A DNA stretch of 64,000 nt from Dyadobacter fermentans DSM 18053 (lineage in GTDB: Bacteria; Bacteroidota; Bacteroidia; Cytophagales; Spirosomataceae): positions 6,178,501 through 6,242,500 of the forward strand of contig NC_013037.1 of assembly GCF_000023125.1 (NCBI RefSeq), written 5' to 3'. This document shows positions 45,495 to 54,183 of the stretch, in pieces. The stretch's first letter is position 1, and each line of letters opens with the position of its first letter. A program made the translations under genes and the position numbers. The notes under the pieces are model-generated. The model did no database searches and had not been told where the DNA came from. It saw only the letters and a list, made by a program, of their open reading frames with translations.

Positions 45495-46421
45495 ATGAAA
45501 TTCACTATCCCGCAATACCCGAGATCTTTATGGCGAACAATAGCGCAGCTATTAACAGATCTGCCAGCCGCTCTTTTGAGTAATGCGCTGCTTTGCCTGA
45601 CGTCACTCCTGTCAATTTTACTATCCTTATTGCTTCGGTTTGTACTGCAATACTGGAAAATAGTGATCCGGAAAAATCTGATAAGTTCTTTCCCCACCAA
45701 GTCCGCAGAGGAGATCCGTGGGCTGACAAGCGCATATTACCGCCATATGAGCGACCTATTGCTCGAACCTTTTTTGTTTTACCTGGCTCCTGAAAGACTG
45801 AGAAAGCGCCTGGCTAAGTATAATAATCCGGAAGTTTTGGAATTACTCCACGCAGACCAGCGGCCAGTAATAGTCTTCGCTTCGCACTACGGGAACTGGG
45901 AATATCTGATTAATCTTCCGCAAGTAACGGACTATCCGGTCTACACAGCTTACTCGCCAATCAAAAATGGTCTGCTCGACAGAATGATGATCAGGTTGCG
46001 TTCTTTCCTGGGGGTCAAACTTATTCCCAAGAAGGGATTTTACCGGCAAGCGTTGTCGCTATTGCGCCAAACTGCTATCCCTAACTTACTGGTGGTCATT
46101 GCAGATCAGCGGCCTGCGCCTGGCAGCGACAAATTTCATATTTCATTCCTGGACCAGGAGACTGCCGTTCAAACGGGAGGAGAACGGATGGCGGCTTCAT
46201 CGCAGGCGGCAGTCGTGTACGTTGAATCGCAAAAAAGGTCTCGTTTCAGCTACGAGTTCACATTTCGGCTGATGGAGCACCCTGACCGGTCAACGCCCCT
46301 GAGCATTACAAAGTCTTACTATCATTTTCTGGAGAATAGCATCAGCCGTGCCCCATCTTACTGGTTATGGTCACACAACCGGTGGAAAATTCCGGCGGCG
46401 GGTGCTATCCATTCATCTTAA
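45495..46421 (+). CDS. LpxL/HtrB-type lipid acyltransferase
   Basis: 308 aa. N-terminal hydrophobic helix (~28-50), then the acyltransferase active site VIVFASHYGNWEYL (H...E) and the downstream VIADQRPAPG motif. It likely adds a secondary acyl chain to lipid A or another lipid at the inner membrane. Nine bp precede the GH130-like gene, same strand, so they are likely co-transcribed. Confidence 0.86.
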   Translation: MKFTIPQYPRSLWRTIAQLLTDLPAALLSNALLCLTSLLSILLSLLLRFVLQYWKIVIRKNLISSFPTKSAEEIRGLTSAYYRHMSDLLLEPFLFYLAPERLRKRLAKYNNPEVLELLHADQRPVIVFASHYGNWEYLINLPQVTDYPVYTAYSPIKNGLLDRMMIRLRSFLGVKLIPKKGFYRQALSLLRQTAIPNLLVVIADQRPAPGSDKFHISFLDQETAVQTGGERMAASSQAAVVYVESQKRSRFSYEFTFRLMEHPDRSTPLSITKSYYHFLENSISRAPSYWLWSHNRWKIPAAGAIHSS

Positions 46422-46430
46422 ATATTGATC

Positions 46431-47903
46431 ATGGCCGTACATCTCATTCGAAAAAACACCGTTTTTCAACCTGATTCAAGCCGGGTCATTGCGCGATTTC
46501 TATACAATGGCGAGGATAGGAGTAAAGAACTGATTTCGACTATCCTGGCTCTTGATGCAGGCACCCAGGTACGGCAACTGAACAGCGTTCTGAGAAAATA
46601 CGCGAAACGGCATCGGAATATCCTCAAGGTATTCGAACGACATTTTCGAAAGCTGGAAGTTCTGCTCAAAGCCATGCAAATAGACCCGCAGGATCTGGAA
46701 ACGAACCAACGTCTGCTGATCGGTGCCTATTTCACGATGGAATACTCCATCGAAGCTGCGGCCTTTTTCAACCCGTCCATTGTGGCCGATCCCGATCAAT
46801 CCGGCGTCGAACTAGGTGAAACGCGGGTGATCCTCAGCTTTCGGGCTACAGGGGAAGGACATATATCGTCTATTGTATTCCGTTCTGCGCTCATTGACCA
46901 AAACGATGATATTGTCATCGATACGCCTGGCCGGTTACTCGATTCTCCCGAGCATGTGCGCAACCACATCTATAAGAAAAAGTCGTTTCTATCAAAATTA
47001 GGCGAAATGCAGGATTTGGATAATCTTGCGTATCCGGCTTTGGAAAGAAAGTTGACCGAGACTTTTACGTACGAAGAACTCAAACGGTACGTGGAAGAAA
47101 CCAGCGGGTTGTCGGAGATGGACATCGCGGGCGCGGTGTTTCTCCGCGAGGTAATGTGGCTGGCCTCTTCGCACTATGAAATGGATTTTTCCCTTGATAC
47201 CGACATCTCAGAACGTGTGATCTTTCCCATTGCGGATACGGAAAAAAGAGGTATCGAAGACGCGCGGTTTGTCTGTTTCACCGATGACAAGCAAGAGCAG
47301 ACCTACTTTGCTACCTACACGGCGTACGATGGCGTCAATATCCTACCCAAGCTCTTGACTACCCGCGACTTCTATCATTTCAAAGTACTGCCGCTGCACG
47401 GAGAGATTGCGCAAAACAAGGGAATGGCACTTTTTCCCCGCAAGATCAAGGGTAAATACGCCATGCTTTGCCGTATCGACGGCGTTAATAATTACATTGC
47501 CTATTCGGATAATATCAGCGTTTGGCGCAAGGCCACGTTGATCCAGACACCCAAATTTCCCTGGGAATTCGTTCAAATGGGAAATTGTGGCTCACCCATT
47601 GAAACCCGGGCGGGATGGCTGGTATTAACGCACGGAGTAGGCCCGATGCGGGAGTACGTGCTAGGTGCATCGCTGTTTGAATTGGAAAGTCCTGAAAATG
47701 AGATTGGGCGTCTGATTAACCCCCTACTAATTCCCAACGCAAGCGAGCGCGACGGTTATGTGCCGAATGTCGTGTATTCCTGCGGCGCATTCGTGCACAA
47801 TCAGAGCCTGATTATCCCCTATGCGACTTCCGACTATGCCTCTACTTATGCAGTGGTCAATTTAGAAGAATTATTAGAAGACCTTATCGTCGACAAGAAC
47901 TAA
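46431..47903 (+). CDS. GH130 family phosphorylase/hydrolase-like protein
   Basis: 490 aa from the ATG at 46431. GH130 is a five-bladed beta-propeller family; visible are GIEDARFVCF (catalytic-face Asp region), NKGMALFPRKIKGKYAMLCR, MGNCGSPIETRAGWLVLTHG and the C-terminal SERDGYVPNVVYSCG. The N-terminal ~120 residues are an extra helical part. GH130 enzymes use phosphate or water to split beta-mannosides; which type cannot be decided here. Overlaps the convergent GT4 gene by 4 bp at the 3' ends. Confidence 0.88.
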   Translation: MAVHLIRKNTVFQPDSSRVIARFLYNGEDRSKELISTILALDAGTQVRQLNSVLRKYAKRHRNILKVFERHFRKLEVLLKAMQIDPQDLETNQRLLIGAYFTMEYSIEAAAFFNPSIVADPDQSGVELGETRVILSFRATGEGHISSIVFRSALIDQNDDIVIDTPGRLLDSPEHVRNHIYKKKSFLSKLGEMQDLDNLAYPALERKLTETFTYEELKRYVEETSGLSEMDIAGAVFLREVMWLASSHYEMDFSLDTDISERVIFPIADTEKRGIEDARFVCFTDDKQEQTYFATYTAYDGVNILPKLLTTRDFYHFKVLPLHGEIAQNKGMALFPRKIKGKYAMLCRIDGVNNYIAYSDNISVWRKATLIQTPKFPWEFVQMGNCGSPIETRAGWLVLTHGVGPMREYVLGASLFELESPENEIGRLINPLLIPNASERDGYVPNVVYSCGAFVHNQSLIIPYATSDYASTYAVVNLEELLEDLIVDKN

Positions 47904-48910
47904 CGCCGGAGAATTTCTTCGTAGACGCTCATGTAATTGTCCACCATCTTTTCTTTCGAAAACATCGCCTTCGCCCATTGGCGGCATTCCTGCCTGTCAA
48001 GCTGTGCAACCCTTTTTACAGCCTGAACGGCCTCACCGATTGTATGGACCAGGAACCCGGTTTTCCCGTCGACAATCAGCTCGCACATCGAGCCACGGTT
48101 AAAGGCGATCACCGGTGTACCGCAAAACATCGATTCAGCGACGCTTAAACCGAAAGGTTCGTCGAACTGAATCGGGTGAAGCAGAGCGAGCGCCTTTCCG
48201 AGTAACGTTTTCCGCTCGGATGGCCCGACGTTCCCAATATAAAAGACTGATCTTTCATCGACGCAGGGCTCGATCTTTTGCTCGAAATAGGCATCGTCCT
48301 GAATCAGCCCCGCTATTAGCAGGACTTTCCCTGACTCTCGGGCTATCTGAATCGCTTCCAGCGTTCCCTTCTCTGGATGGATACGTCCGAAAAACAGGAG
48401 ATAGTCTTGCGGGTTTCTCTCGAAAGGAAAATCCTTGCCGTCGACACCGTTATAAACTGTTGCAATGTAGTCCAGTTCGTCGCTACGATCGGCATTGCTA
48501 ATGGATGCGTAAAAACATGATCCGTTATACTTCCGGTAGACATCCCGGATTTTCGGGGATGAAAACCCATGGATCGTCGTCAGCATTGGGGTGGGGATAA
48601 GCTTTGAGTAGGTTAGTGGCAGAAAATCGAAATGATTGTGGATCAGGTCAAACCGCGAGGCGTTTTCCATTAGATGGCTGATATGCAAACATTCAGCTAC
48701 CTTCGGGTCTACCTCCCTGTCTTCCGCATAGGGAGCGTGCGAGGTTCCTTCCAGTTTTGCCGTAGTCATCGAATCGGTTGTGGCAAAAAGCGTTACATCT
48801 ACCCCCTTCTCGACGAGCCCCTCCGTCAGATAGGAGGCCACCTGCTCCCACGGCCCATATTGCCGGGGCGGCGTACGCCATGCGATCGATGATAGTATAG
48901 CCACTCTCAT
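47900..48910 (-). CDS. Family 4 glycosyltransferase
   Basis: 336 aa GT-B. N-terminal MRVAILSSIAWRTPP with PWE and SYLTEGLVEKG, then LIHNHFDFLPL; C-terminal LLFFGRIHPEKGTLEAI and the E-x7-E motif in DEPFGLSVAESM. Its first 4 bp overlap the last 4 of the upstream fused GT gene, so translation is coupled. With GH130 and that gene it forms a glycan module. Confidence 0.88.
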   Translation of the reverse strand: MRVAILSSIAWRTPPRQYGPWEQVASYLTEGLVEKGVDVTLFATTDSMTTAKLEGTSHAPYAEDREVDPKVAECLHISHLMENASRFDLIHNHFDFLPLTYSKLIPTPMLTTIHGFSSPKIRDVYRKYNGSCFYASISNADRSDELDYIATVYNGVDGKDFPFERNPQDYLLFFGRIHPEKGTLEAIQIARESGKVLLIAGLIQDDAYFEQKIEPCVDERSVFYIGNVGPSERKTLLGKALALLHPIQFDEPFGLSVAESMFCGTPVIAFNRGSMCELIVDGKTGFLVHTIGEAVQAVKRVAQLDRQECRQWAKAMFSKEKMVDNYMSVYEEILRR

Positions 48911-51150
48911 ACCAGTTCGGCTTCCATTTTGGTGACTTCCTCAAATGCTTCGAGCACGCTTAAATGGGAGATCAGGTAGGCCAATGTGCTCTCGGCTCCC
49001 TGGTTTCGGTTGACGCCTGTGCTTTCCAACCCGTCGCAGCAGCCCTTTGTTTCAAAATCGTAAAGGCTTACCCGGAGGTCGTTTTCTCCCAAAAACCACA
49101 TGAAACACGTGGATAATTTCTGGATGTAGGATTGATCCTTGGTAAGCCGGAAAGCCTGGTGGAACATCAATACCATGGCAAGGGCATCCAGCGGTTGCTG
49201 GGCAAACATCGATTGCTCGCGGTCTCTGCCGTACCAGTTCTCATTGCCCACCACCGACAAATAGCCATTTCGGAGCGTTACATCCGAAAGGAAGTCCATG
49301 CTTTCTATTGCTACTTCGAAGACGCGGGGATCGTGCAAAAACTCCGCAGCATGTAGGAGCGCCAAGGGCAAAAAGGCATTGTCGTAGGCCAGCAGCGATT
49401 CAAACCATTGCCAATCACTGCTACGGTGGATATCATATTCCGTGAGCAATCTATTGGCTAAGCTCTCCAATACCTTGATCATCCCTTCGTCTGTTGGATT
49501 GCTTTTCAAATAGTGGCATATCCCGACAATGGTGTTGGCAATACTTCGGATAGATCTGAGACTGATAAAATTCGGCACGGCGTCGAAGAATATCTCGCGG
49601 CCGGTCTGGTAGTAGGCGTCATTAGGCGCGTTACCGAGCAGATAGCCCAACGACCAGATCGTGCGACCAAAAGAGTCTTCTGACCCCACTTCATCCAGAA
49701 AGTTCCGGTTGAAGCTCAGAAAATTTCGGAACATGCCATCCTGGGTCTGCATGTAATTGATGTAGCTCAAATAGGTGGGCGACAACTTTAGGGCGAGCGG
49801 ATGCTTGTTTCTTTTGTAAGTCATCAACACCATCAGCAAGGCCCTTGCATTATCATCCAGGCAATAGCCTTCTTTCAGGTTCGGGATCCCGTATTTGGCA
49901 TGCTGGATAATGCCGGTGTCGTCAGTGAGGCGCTGCACATGATCGAGCAGGAACGGCGGGAGCGCAAGCGGGTCCAGAATCATCGGATTGCCCGATTCAA
50001 TTTCAAGTCCGATTTTCGCTATTGACCCCGCCAATTCCAGATATTTTTCCCCGATTTTCGGCCAGGTGATTTCACGGCCATAATCAAATGCATTCTTCCG
50101 GAGCTGCTGCATCTGCTCGGGATGATCCAAGAGTTCAAGAAGTATCTGAGTAAGTGCCGACGAGTCGTGGAAATTGAACAGACGGCCCCTGCCATCGGCG
50201 AGCAGTTCTGCCGCATGCCAATAGGGCGTTGAGATCACCGCATTGCCGGCGCCGATCGCATAGGAAAGCGTCCCGCTGGTGATCTGGGCCTCGCTGGTAT
50301 AAGGGGTAATATAGATATCGGATGCGGAGAGGTATTTGAAAAGCTCGGACTGACTTATAAACTCGTTCAGAAACACGACATGCTTTTCAATGCCCAGCTG
50401 TTTGACCAGGCCTGCAAGGAATACACGGTATTCTTCCCCGGCATGCCTGACTACATTGGGATGTGTTTTCCCCAGCACAATGTAGACAAGTTGCGGATAC
50501 TGTTTGACTACCTCGGGTAAGGCCTTTAGGACTGTCTCGATTCCTTTATTACGCCCGATAAACCCGAAGGTCAATAGCACCTGTTTGGAGGAAAGCTTGA
50601 ATTCTTTCTTGGCCGGAAGTTGGCCAAAGTGTATATCCGGAACACCATGTGCAATAAGGGCGATTTTGTCGATTGGCACCTTGTAGACCTCCGATAGCAT
50701 ATCGACCGCGGTCTGGCTCATCACTACGACCGACTGCGCAATTTTACATATCTCGGTCATCACAGCCTTCTGATTGTAGGAAGGTGTTTTCAGCACAGTA
50801 TGTAGCGTGACGATCAGCGGAATTTTGAGCCGGTGCAACAACGGCAGAATGTAGATGCCGTCCTGACCGCCAAATATGCCGAATTCGTGTTCGAGGATGC
50901 ATACATCGGCCCCGCTCAAGTTAATGACATTGGCTGCTTCCAGGTAATCGGTTTGCTCCTCCTGCCGGATAGCGAGCTTCACCTCTTTGGGGTAATCATA
51001 ATGCAGGCCATTGTCGTCTATCGCGATCACAAAGCCTTGCGAGCCGCCGACCAGCGCTTCCTCTCCGACGGTAGAATGAAATAAGTTCTGGGTAAAAGTA
51101 CCAATTCCGCACTCCCTTGGCGGGTAGGTTCCTATAAAGGCAATTTTCAT
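48907..51150 (-). CDS. Glycosyltransferase 4 fused to an (alpha/alpha)-barrel-like domain
   Basis: 747 aa. Residues ~1-385 are a GT4 transferase (IGTYPPRECGIGTFTQNLFH, LLTFGFIGRNKGIETVLKAL, YITPYTSEAQITSGTLSYAI). Residues ~400-745 are all-helical with repeated aromatic and acidic positions (GYCLDDNARALLMVLMTYKR, GSEDSFGRTIWSLGYLLG, GVNRNQGAESTLAYLIS), like six-hairpin glycosidases. A bifunctional glycan enzyme is plausible; the reaction is unknown. Starts the minus-strand operon opposite the transglutaminase operon. Confidence 0.82.
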   Translation of the reverse strand: MKIAFIGTYPPRECGIGTFTQNLFHSTVGEEALVGGSQGFVIAIDDNGLHYDYPKEVKLAIRQEEQTDYLEAANVINLSGADVCILEHEFGIFGGQDGIYILPLLHRLKIPLIVTLHTVLKTPSYNQKAVMTEICKIAQSVVVMSQTAVDMLSEVYKVPIDKIALIAHGVPDIHFGQLPAKKEFKLSSKQVLLTFGFIGRNKGIETVLKALPEVVKQYPQLVYIVLGKTHPNVVRHAGEEYRVFLAGLVKQLGIEKHVVFLNEFISQSELFKYLSASDIYITPYTSEAQITSGTLSYAIGAGNAVISTPYWHAAELLADGRGRLFNFHDSSALTQILLELLDHPEQMQQLRKNAFDYGREITWPKIGEKYLELAGSIAKIGLEIESGNPMILDPLALPPFLLDHVQRLTDDTGIIQHAKYGIPNLKEGYCLDDNARALLMVLMTYKRNKHPLALKLSPTYLSYINYMQTQDGMFRNFLSFNRNFLDEVGSEDSFGRTIWSLGYLLGNAPNDAYYQTGREIFFDAVPNFISLRSIRSIANTIVGICHYLKSNPTDEGMIKVLESLANRLLTEYDIHRSSDWQWFESLLAYDNAFLPLALLHAAEFLHDPRVFEVAIESMDFLSDVTLRNGYLSVVGNENWYGRDREQSMFAQQPLDALAMVLMFHQAFRLTKDQSYIQKLSTCFMWFLGENDLRVSLYDFETKGCCDGLESTGVNRNQGAESTLAYLISHLSVLEAFEEVTKMEAELV

Positions 51151-51167
51151 TTCGGCCGTTTGTTGAT

Positions 51168-51296
51168 TTGTTGTAAGGTAACCTAATTAAACGGCATTAC
51201 CCGAGAATATTTCAGCTGCCACCAAATACTTCACAGAATCTCCATGAATCAATAAAACATGTTGAATATCAAGCAAAAGAGCCTACCTTACAACAA
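51168..51296. promoter_or_regulatory. Mirror-image divergent promoters
   Basis: A perfect 13-bp inverted repeat, TTGTTGTAAGGTA (51168-51180) and TACCTTACAACAA (51284-51296), lies between the two divergent operons. On the plus strand TTG (51262-51264) sits 19 bp before TACCTTAC, so each arm may be a -7/start region of the same promoter class; the -7 differs from the usual TAnnTTTG at its last two bases. Confidence 0.5.
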
Positions 51297-51307
51297 AACT
51301 AAAAACC

Positions 51308-51421
51308 ATGTCAAAAGAAAAAAACCAGCAGAAAAGTGACAAGAAAAAGCCCGCTAAAAACCTGAAAGAAAAGCGCGCGGATAAGAAGGAGAAGCGGGAT
51401 AGTAAGTCGAAGGGCGATTAG
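51308..51421 (+). CDS. Lys-rich 37-aa peptide
   Basis: 37 aa, nearly all Lys/Glu/Asp/Arg (MSKEKNQQKSDKKKPAKNLK and a similar second half), predicted disordered or helical and strongly basic. Its TAG stop is followed with no gap by the ATG of the transglutaminase gene, so the two are coupled, and it lies 12 bp after the mirrored promoter element. Could be a nucleic-acid-binding or linker peptide, or a Lys donor for the transglutaminase (speculative). Confidence 0.65.
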   Translation: MSKEKNQQKSDKKKPAKNLKEKRADKKEKRDSKSKGD

Positions 51422-52261
51422 ATGACGCGCGTTTCAGTCAAACATAGGATAGATTACGCCTACGATCACAAGGTCCTTTTGTCCCCACACAGATTCCGCC
51501 TTGCTCCGCAGCGCGATACCCAGGCGATCATCGAAGGACACAGTTTTGTTCTGCGGCCGGCTAATCGCTTATACTGGCAACACGATGTTTACGGCAATAA
51601 AATGGCACGGGCCGATTTCGATGAGAAAACAGATTTTATGTCGGTGGAGGTTACTCTGGAAATCGAGCTGACCAGTGTGAACCCCTTCGATGTGCTAGTC
51701 GACGATGAATCGCAGCACTTCCCATTTTTGTATCCTTCGATTGTAAAAAATGCATTGCTACCTTACTTACAAATTGTAGACAGAAGTTCCGTTCTCACTG
51801 CATTCGTTGGCTGCTTCGAAAAGTTCCATGGTGAAACTCTCTCTTTCCTGGTACAGCTCAATCAGCACATTTGTAATTATATCCGTTACGTGCGGAGATT
51901 AGAGCCAGGCGTGCAGTCATGCGAGATGACCCTGAGAACCCGTACTGGCTCTTGCCGCGATTCTGCATGGCTCATGGTTCAGGTGCTGCGACGAATAGGA
52001 TTGGCAAGTAGATTTGCATCAGGCTATTTGATCCAATTAGGTACCGCATCAGGCGACTCCGTTGAATTGCATGCCTGGGCAGAAGTTTTCATACCAGGGG
52101 CCAGCTGGATTGGTTTGGACACGACCTCGGGCCTGTTTACCAGTGAAGGCCATATCCCGCTTGCGATTGGACCCGGTCCAGAGCAGGTCGCACTGGTGGA
52201 AGGACTAACCGAGCCCTGCTCAGCTACAATGACCTATCAATTTGAACTAACAAATCACTAG
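51422..52261 (+). CDS. Transglutaminase-like cysteine protein
   Basis: 279 aa. N-terminal beta domain with VKHRIDYAYDHKVLLSPHRF, then the transglutaminase core with triad Cys (TRTGSCRDSAWLMVQVLRR), His (VELHAWAEVF) and Asp (IGLDTTSG). May crosslink or cleave a peptide bond at Gln/Lys, or be a cysteine protease; bacterial members are mostly uncharacterised. No signal peptide. Follows the Lys-rich peptide directly. Confidence 0.87.
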   Translation: MTRVSVKHRIDYAYDHKVLLSPHRFRLAPQRDTQAIIEGHSFVLRPANRLYWQHDVYGNKMARADFDEKTDFMSVEVTLEIELTSVNPFDVLVDDESQHFPFLYPSIVKNALLPYLQIVDRSSVLTAFVGCFEKFHGETLSFLVQLNQHICNYIRYVRRLEPGVQSCEMTLRTRTGSCRDSAWLMVQVLRRIGLASRFASGYLIQLGTASGDSVELHAWAEVFIPGASWIGLDTTSGLFTSEGHIPLAIGPGPEQVALVEGLTEPCSATMTYQFELTNH

Positions 52262-52631
52262 ACAGCAACGCCGTTTATCCCAGTTGTCCGAACTTTATCG
52301 CTAATCTCTTATCGCGATTGTACCTGGGTTATCGTTGAGGTAACACAACAATAAATTGTCGCAAGCGAGTACAGACTTTTGATCTTAATCAAAATCCTGA
52401 ACTTTCCGCATACGCACAAGGTAATATGGGAAACAAGACCTAGACGCCGGCATTGTTGTTGCAATAAATTCAATTTTTTTCAAAATTGCAGAAAGATAAA
52501 GGATACCATGGGGTCCGAAGTATCCGCGGCGCCTGTTCTGAAAAATAAACGTTTAGGCTATACAGACCTCATGAAAGTTTGAAGTATCGGAAAACAGAAC
52601 TGGCAAAGAAGGAGAATAAGCAGGAATAAAA
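52262..52631. other. Non-coding stretch
   Basis: Nothing convincing on either strand. A 67-codon frame at 52379-52582 looks like chance (Cys/Arg-rich, no family, no promoter). Confidence 0.4.
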
Positions 52632-52886
52632 ATGTCTCTTTACGGATACACCTTTTTGGCGGAGGTAGAAGATTTTGACATCGAGGACTACATTGAATAC
52701 ATGGACTGGCTCTCTGCCGCGGGACGACATATAAGAATCTGCATAAAAGAAGGCTCTATTTTCTTTTACCTACACGACGAGCTGAAAGACAGATTGTTTC
52801 AATTTTCTGCATTAGACCCCTCAAAGCTAAAAACAAAAGAAGCTTTTGAAGATGTAGTTAAAACCTACCTATTAACAAAACTTTGA
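52632..52886 (+). CDS. Hypothetical acidic 84-aa protein
   Basis: 84 aa (MSLYGYTFLAEVEDFDIEDY...). Acidic N-terminus with aromatic residues, then IFFYLHDELKDRLFQFSALD and a helical end. No family recognised; no signal peptide or membrane helix. It is the only gene between the transglutaminase and the response regulator at 53021. Confidence 0.55.
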   Translation: MSLYGYTFLAEVEDFDIEDYIEYMDWLSAAGRHIRICIKEGSIFFYLHDELKDRLFQFSALDPSKLKTKEAFEDVVKTYLLTKL

Positions 52887-53020
52887 CAACTTGTCAGACG
52901 ATGAATGTAGTTACTCTCAGCCCTTGAAGGGAATATAGCGTCCAAATCCGACACCTTATTTTATGTCCGTCTACTTTGTCCCATATCGTTTTTAGCTCGG
53001 GAGCTTACATAGCTTAAAAT

Positions 53021-53455
53021 CTAAAAACATTCTTCATGTAGTCGGCTTGATGCAGAAGCAGTCCAATAGCGAACAATAGTTTCCAACAGCTCTTTTATCT
53101 CCTCAAAGTCGGCCGGTTTCACGAAAAAACCCTGCACCGAATCGCAGTAGGCTTCGACCACATGAGCATGGTTAAGCGATGTCGTCAAATACAGGTAAGG
53201 CACACATTTAAGTGCTATGTCCGCATTCTTCTTTAATTCAACTCTCAGCTCTAATCCTGTGAGCTTTGGCAGATTTACATCCGATAGTATCAAGAAAATG
53301 GAGCCATGGTGCGCATGCAAATAGTCTAGTGCTGCAAATCCGTCGGGGAAATAAATCCTTTTGTTGGGGAAATCAAGCTCTACGAAAGCCTCTTCGAGCA
53401 CGAATTGATCGTCTAAATCATCCTCAATCACTATAATAATGCCTTTTTTGTTCAT
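53021..53455 (-). CDS. Single-domain response regulator
   Basis: 144 aa receiver: VIEDDLDDQF, phosphoacceptor LILSDVNLPKLTG, YLYLTTSLN and FFVKPADFEEI. Closest in style to the paralogue at 44183-44599. Output by protein contact; no kinase is encoded within the element, so it must borrow a host kinase. Confidence 0.86.
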   Translation of the reverse strand: MNKKGIIIVIEDDLDDQFVLEEAFVELDFPNKRIYFPDGFAALDYLHAHHGSIFLILSDVNLPKLTGLELRVELKKNADIALKCVPYLYLTTSLNHAHVVEAYCDSVQGFFVKPADFEEIKELLETIVRYWTASASSRLHEECF

Positions 53456-53646
53456 TTGATATGAGGATTAAAGCGGATGGTTTACAAATCTCGGTCCAGT
53501 CCAAGATCGTTGATTTCATTAACAACTGGATACAACGCCACCAGGCCGATTTTTGGCAGGCTCCGGTGTAAGAGCGTAACAGGAAAGTGCCCCGGTTTTG
53601 ACTCGAAAAATGGCGCTAGCATCGACATCAACCGCTACTTAGTTTA

Positions 53647-54183
53647 TTATCTATTCCGGCGGTTATTATTAAGCTTTCGTGAATTTAAATCCAAAGACGC
53701 CCACACATGCCGAAGCGAATCTACTGAGGGTTCCGTTGTTTGGTCGAAAGCTTGATCAATCATGCCCGTTAAACGAGGAGATAATTGCTGAGCCACTTCG
53801 TACCTTGCCGCTGTGCGACGCCCCTGTTCAATTTCCTCATTCGAACATCTAACTGTCGCAAGCGAAGCAGCGGTAACACAAAGCAGTACTGCCAATGAGA
53901 CAAGGTAACTTTTAGCCTTCCAATCGAACGTGACTGGCTTAGGATTTTCCAGAGCATATGATAATGTTTCAAGGCGCTTTCTAACACCCACTAGCTCGGA
54001 AAGCATCATTTTGCCTGACGGCATTTTTGCCAGGCTGGCCTGAATATCAGCCAGCATTTGGCGTGCTAAATCATCGACCTGCACTTTGGGATCAATCGAC
54101 AGGCTTTCCAGCACTGAAATCTTTTTTACCAGGATAGCCAATACCTGCTCGAAGCCATCCAGTTTATCTTCGATATCTTTCAT
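53647..54183 (-). CDS. Mobilization-associated membrane protein
   Basis: 178 aa. N-terminal coiled helices (KDIEDKLDGFEQVLAILVKK), one transmembrane helix (residues ~92-110, YLVSLAVLLCVTAASLATV) and a soluble C-terminal region. Overlaps the relaxase gene by 4 bp, the usual position for a small Bacteroidota mobilization protein. May link the relaxosome to a helper's secretion channel (context-based inference). Confidence 0.65.
   Translation of the reverse strand: MKDIEDKLDGFEQVLAILVKKISVLESLSIDPKVQVDDLARQMLADIQASLAKMPSGKMMLSELVGVRKRLETLSYALENPKPVTFDWKAKSYLVSLAVLLCVTAASLATVRCSNEEIEQGRRTAARYEVAQQLSPRLTGMIDQAFDQTTEPSVDSLRHVWASLDLNSRKLNNNRRNR

Noticed and set aside
52379..52582. 67-codon frame after the transglutaminase
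   Set aside because: Cys/Arg-rich chance-like composition and no start context.
42349..53455. Antiphage defence island within the element
   Set aside because: No restriction, retron, CBASS, toxin-antitoxin or nuclease-ATPase genes; the cargo consists of lipid, glycan and signalling genes.
53461..53571. 36-codon plus-strand frame divergent from the response regulator
   Set aside because: No terminator, no family, and no promoter could be placed for it; kept out as unsupported.
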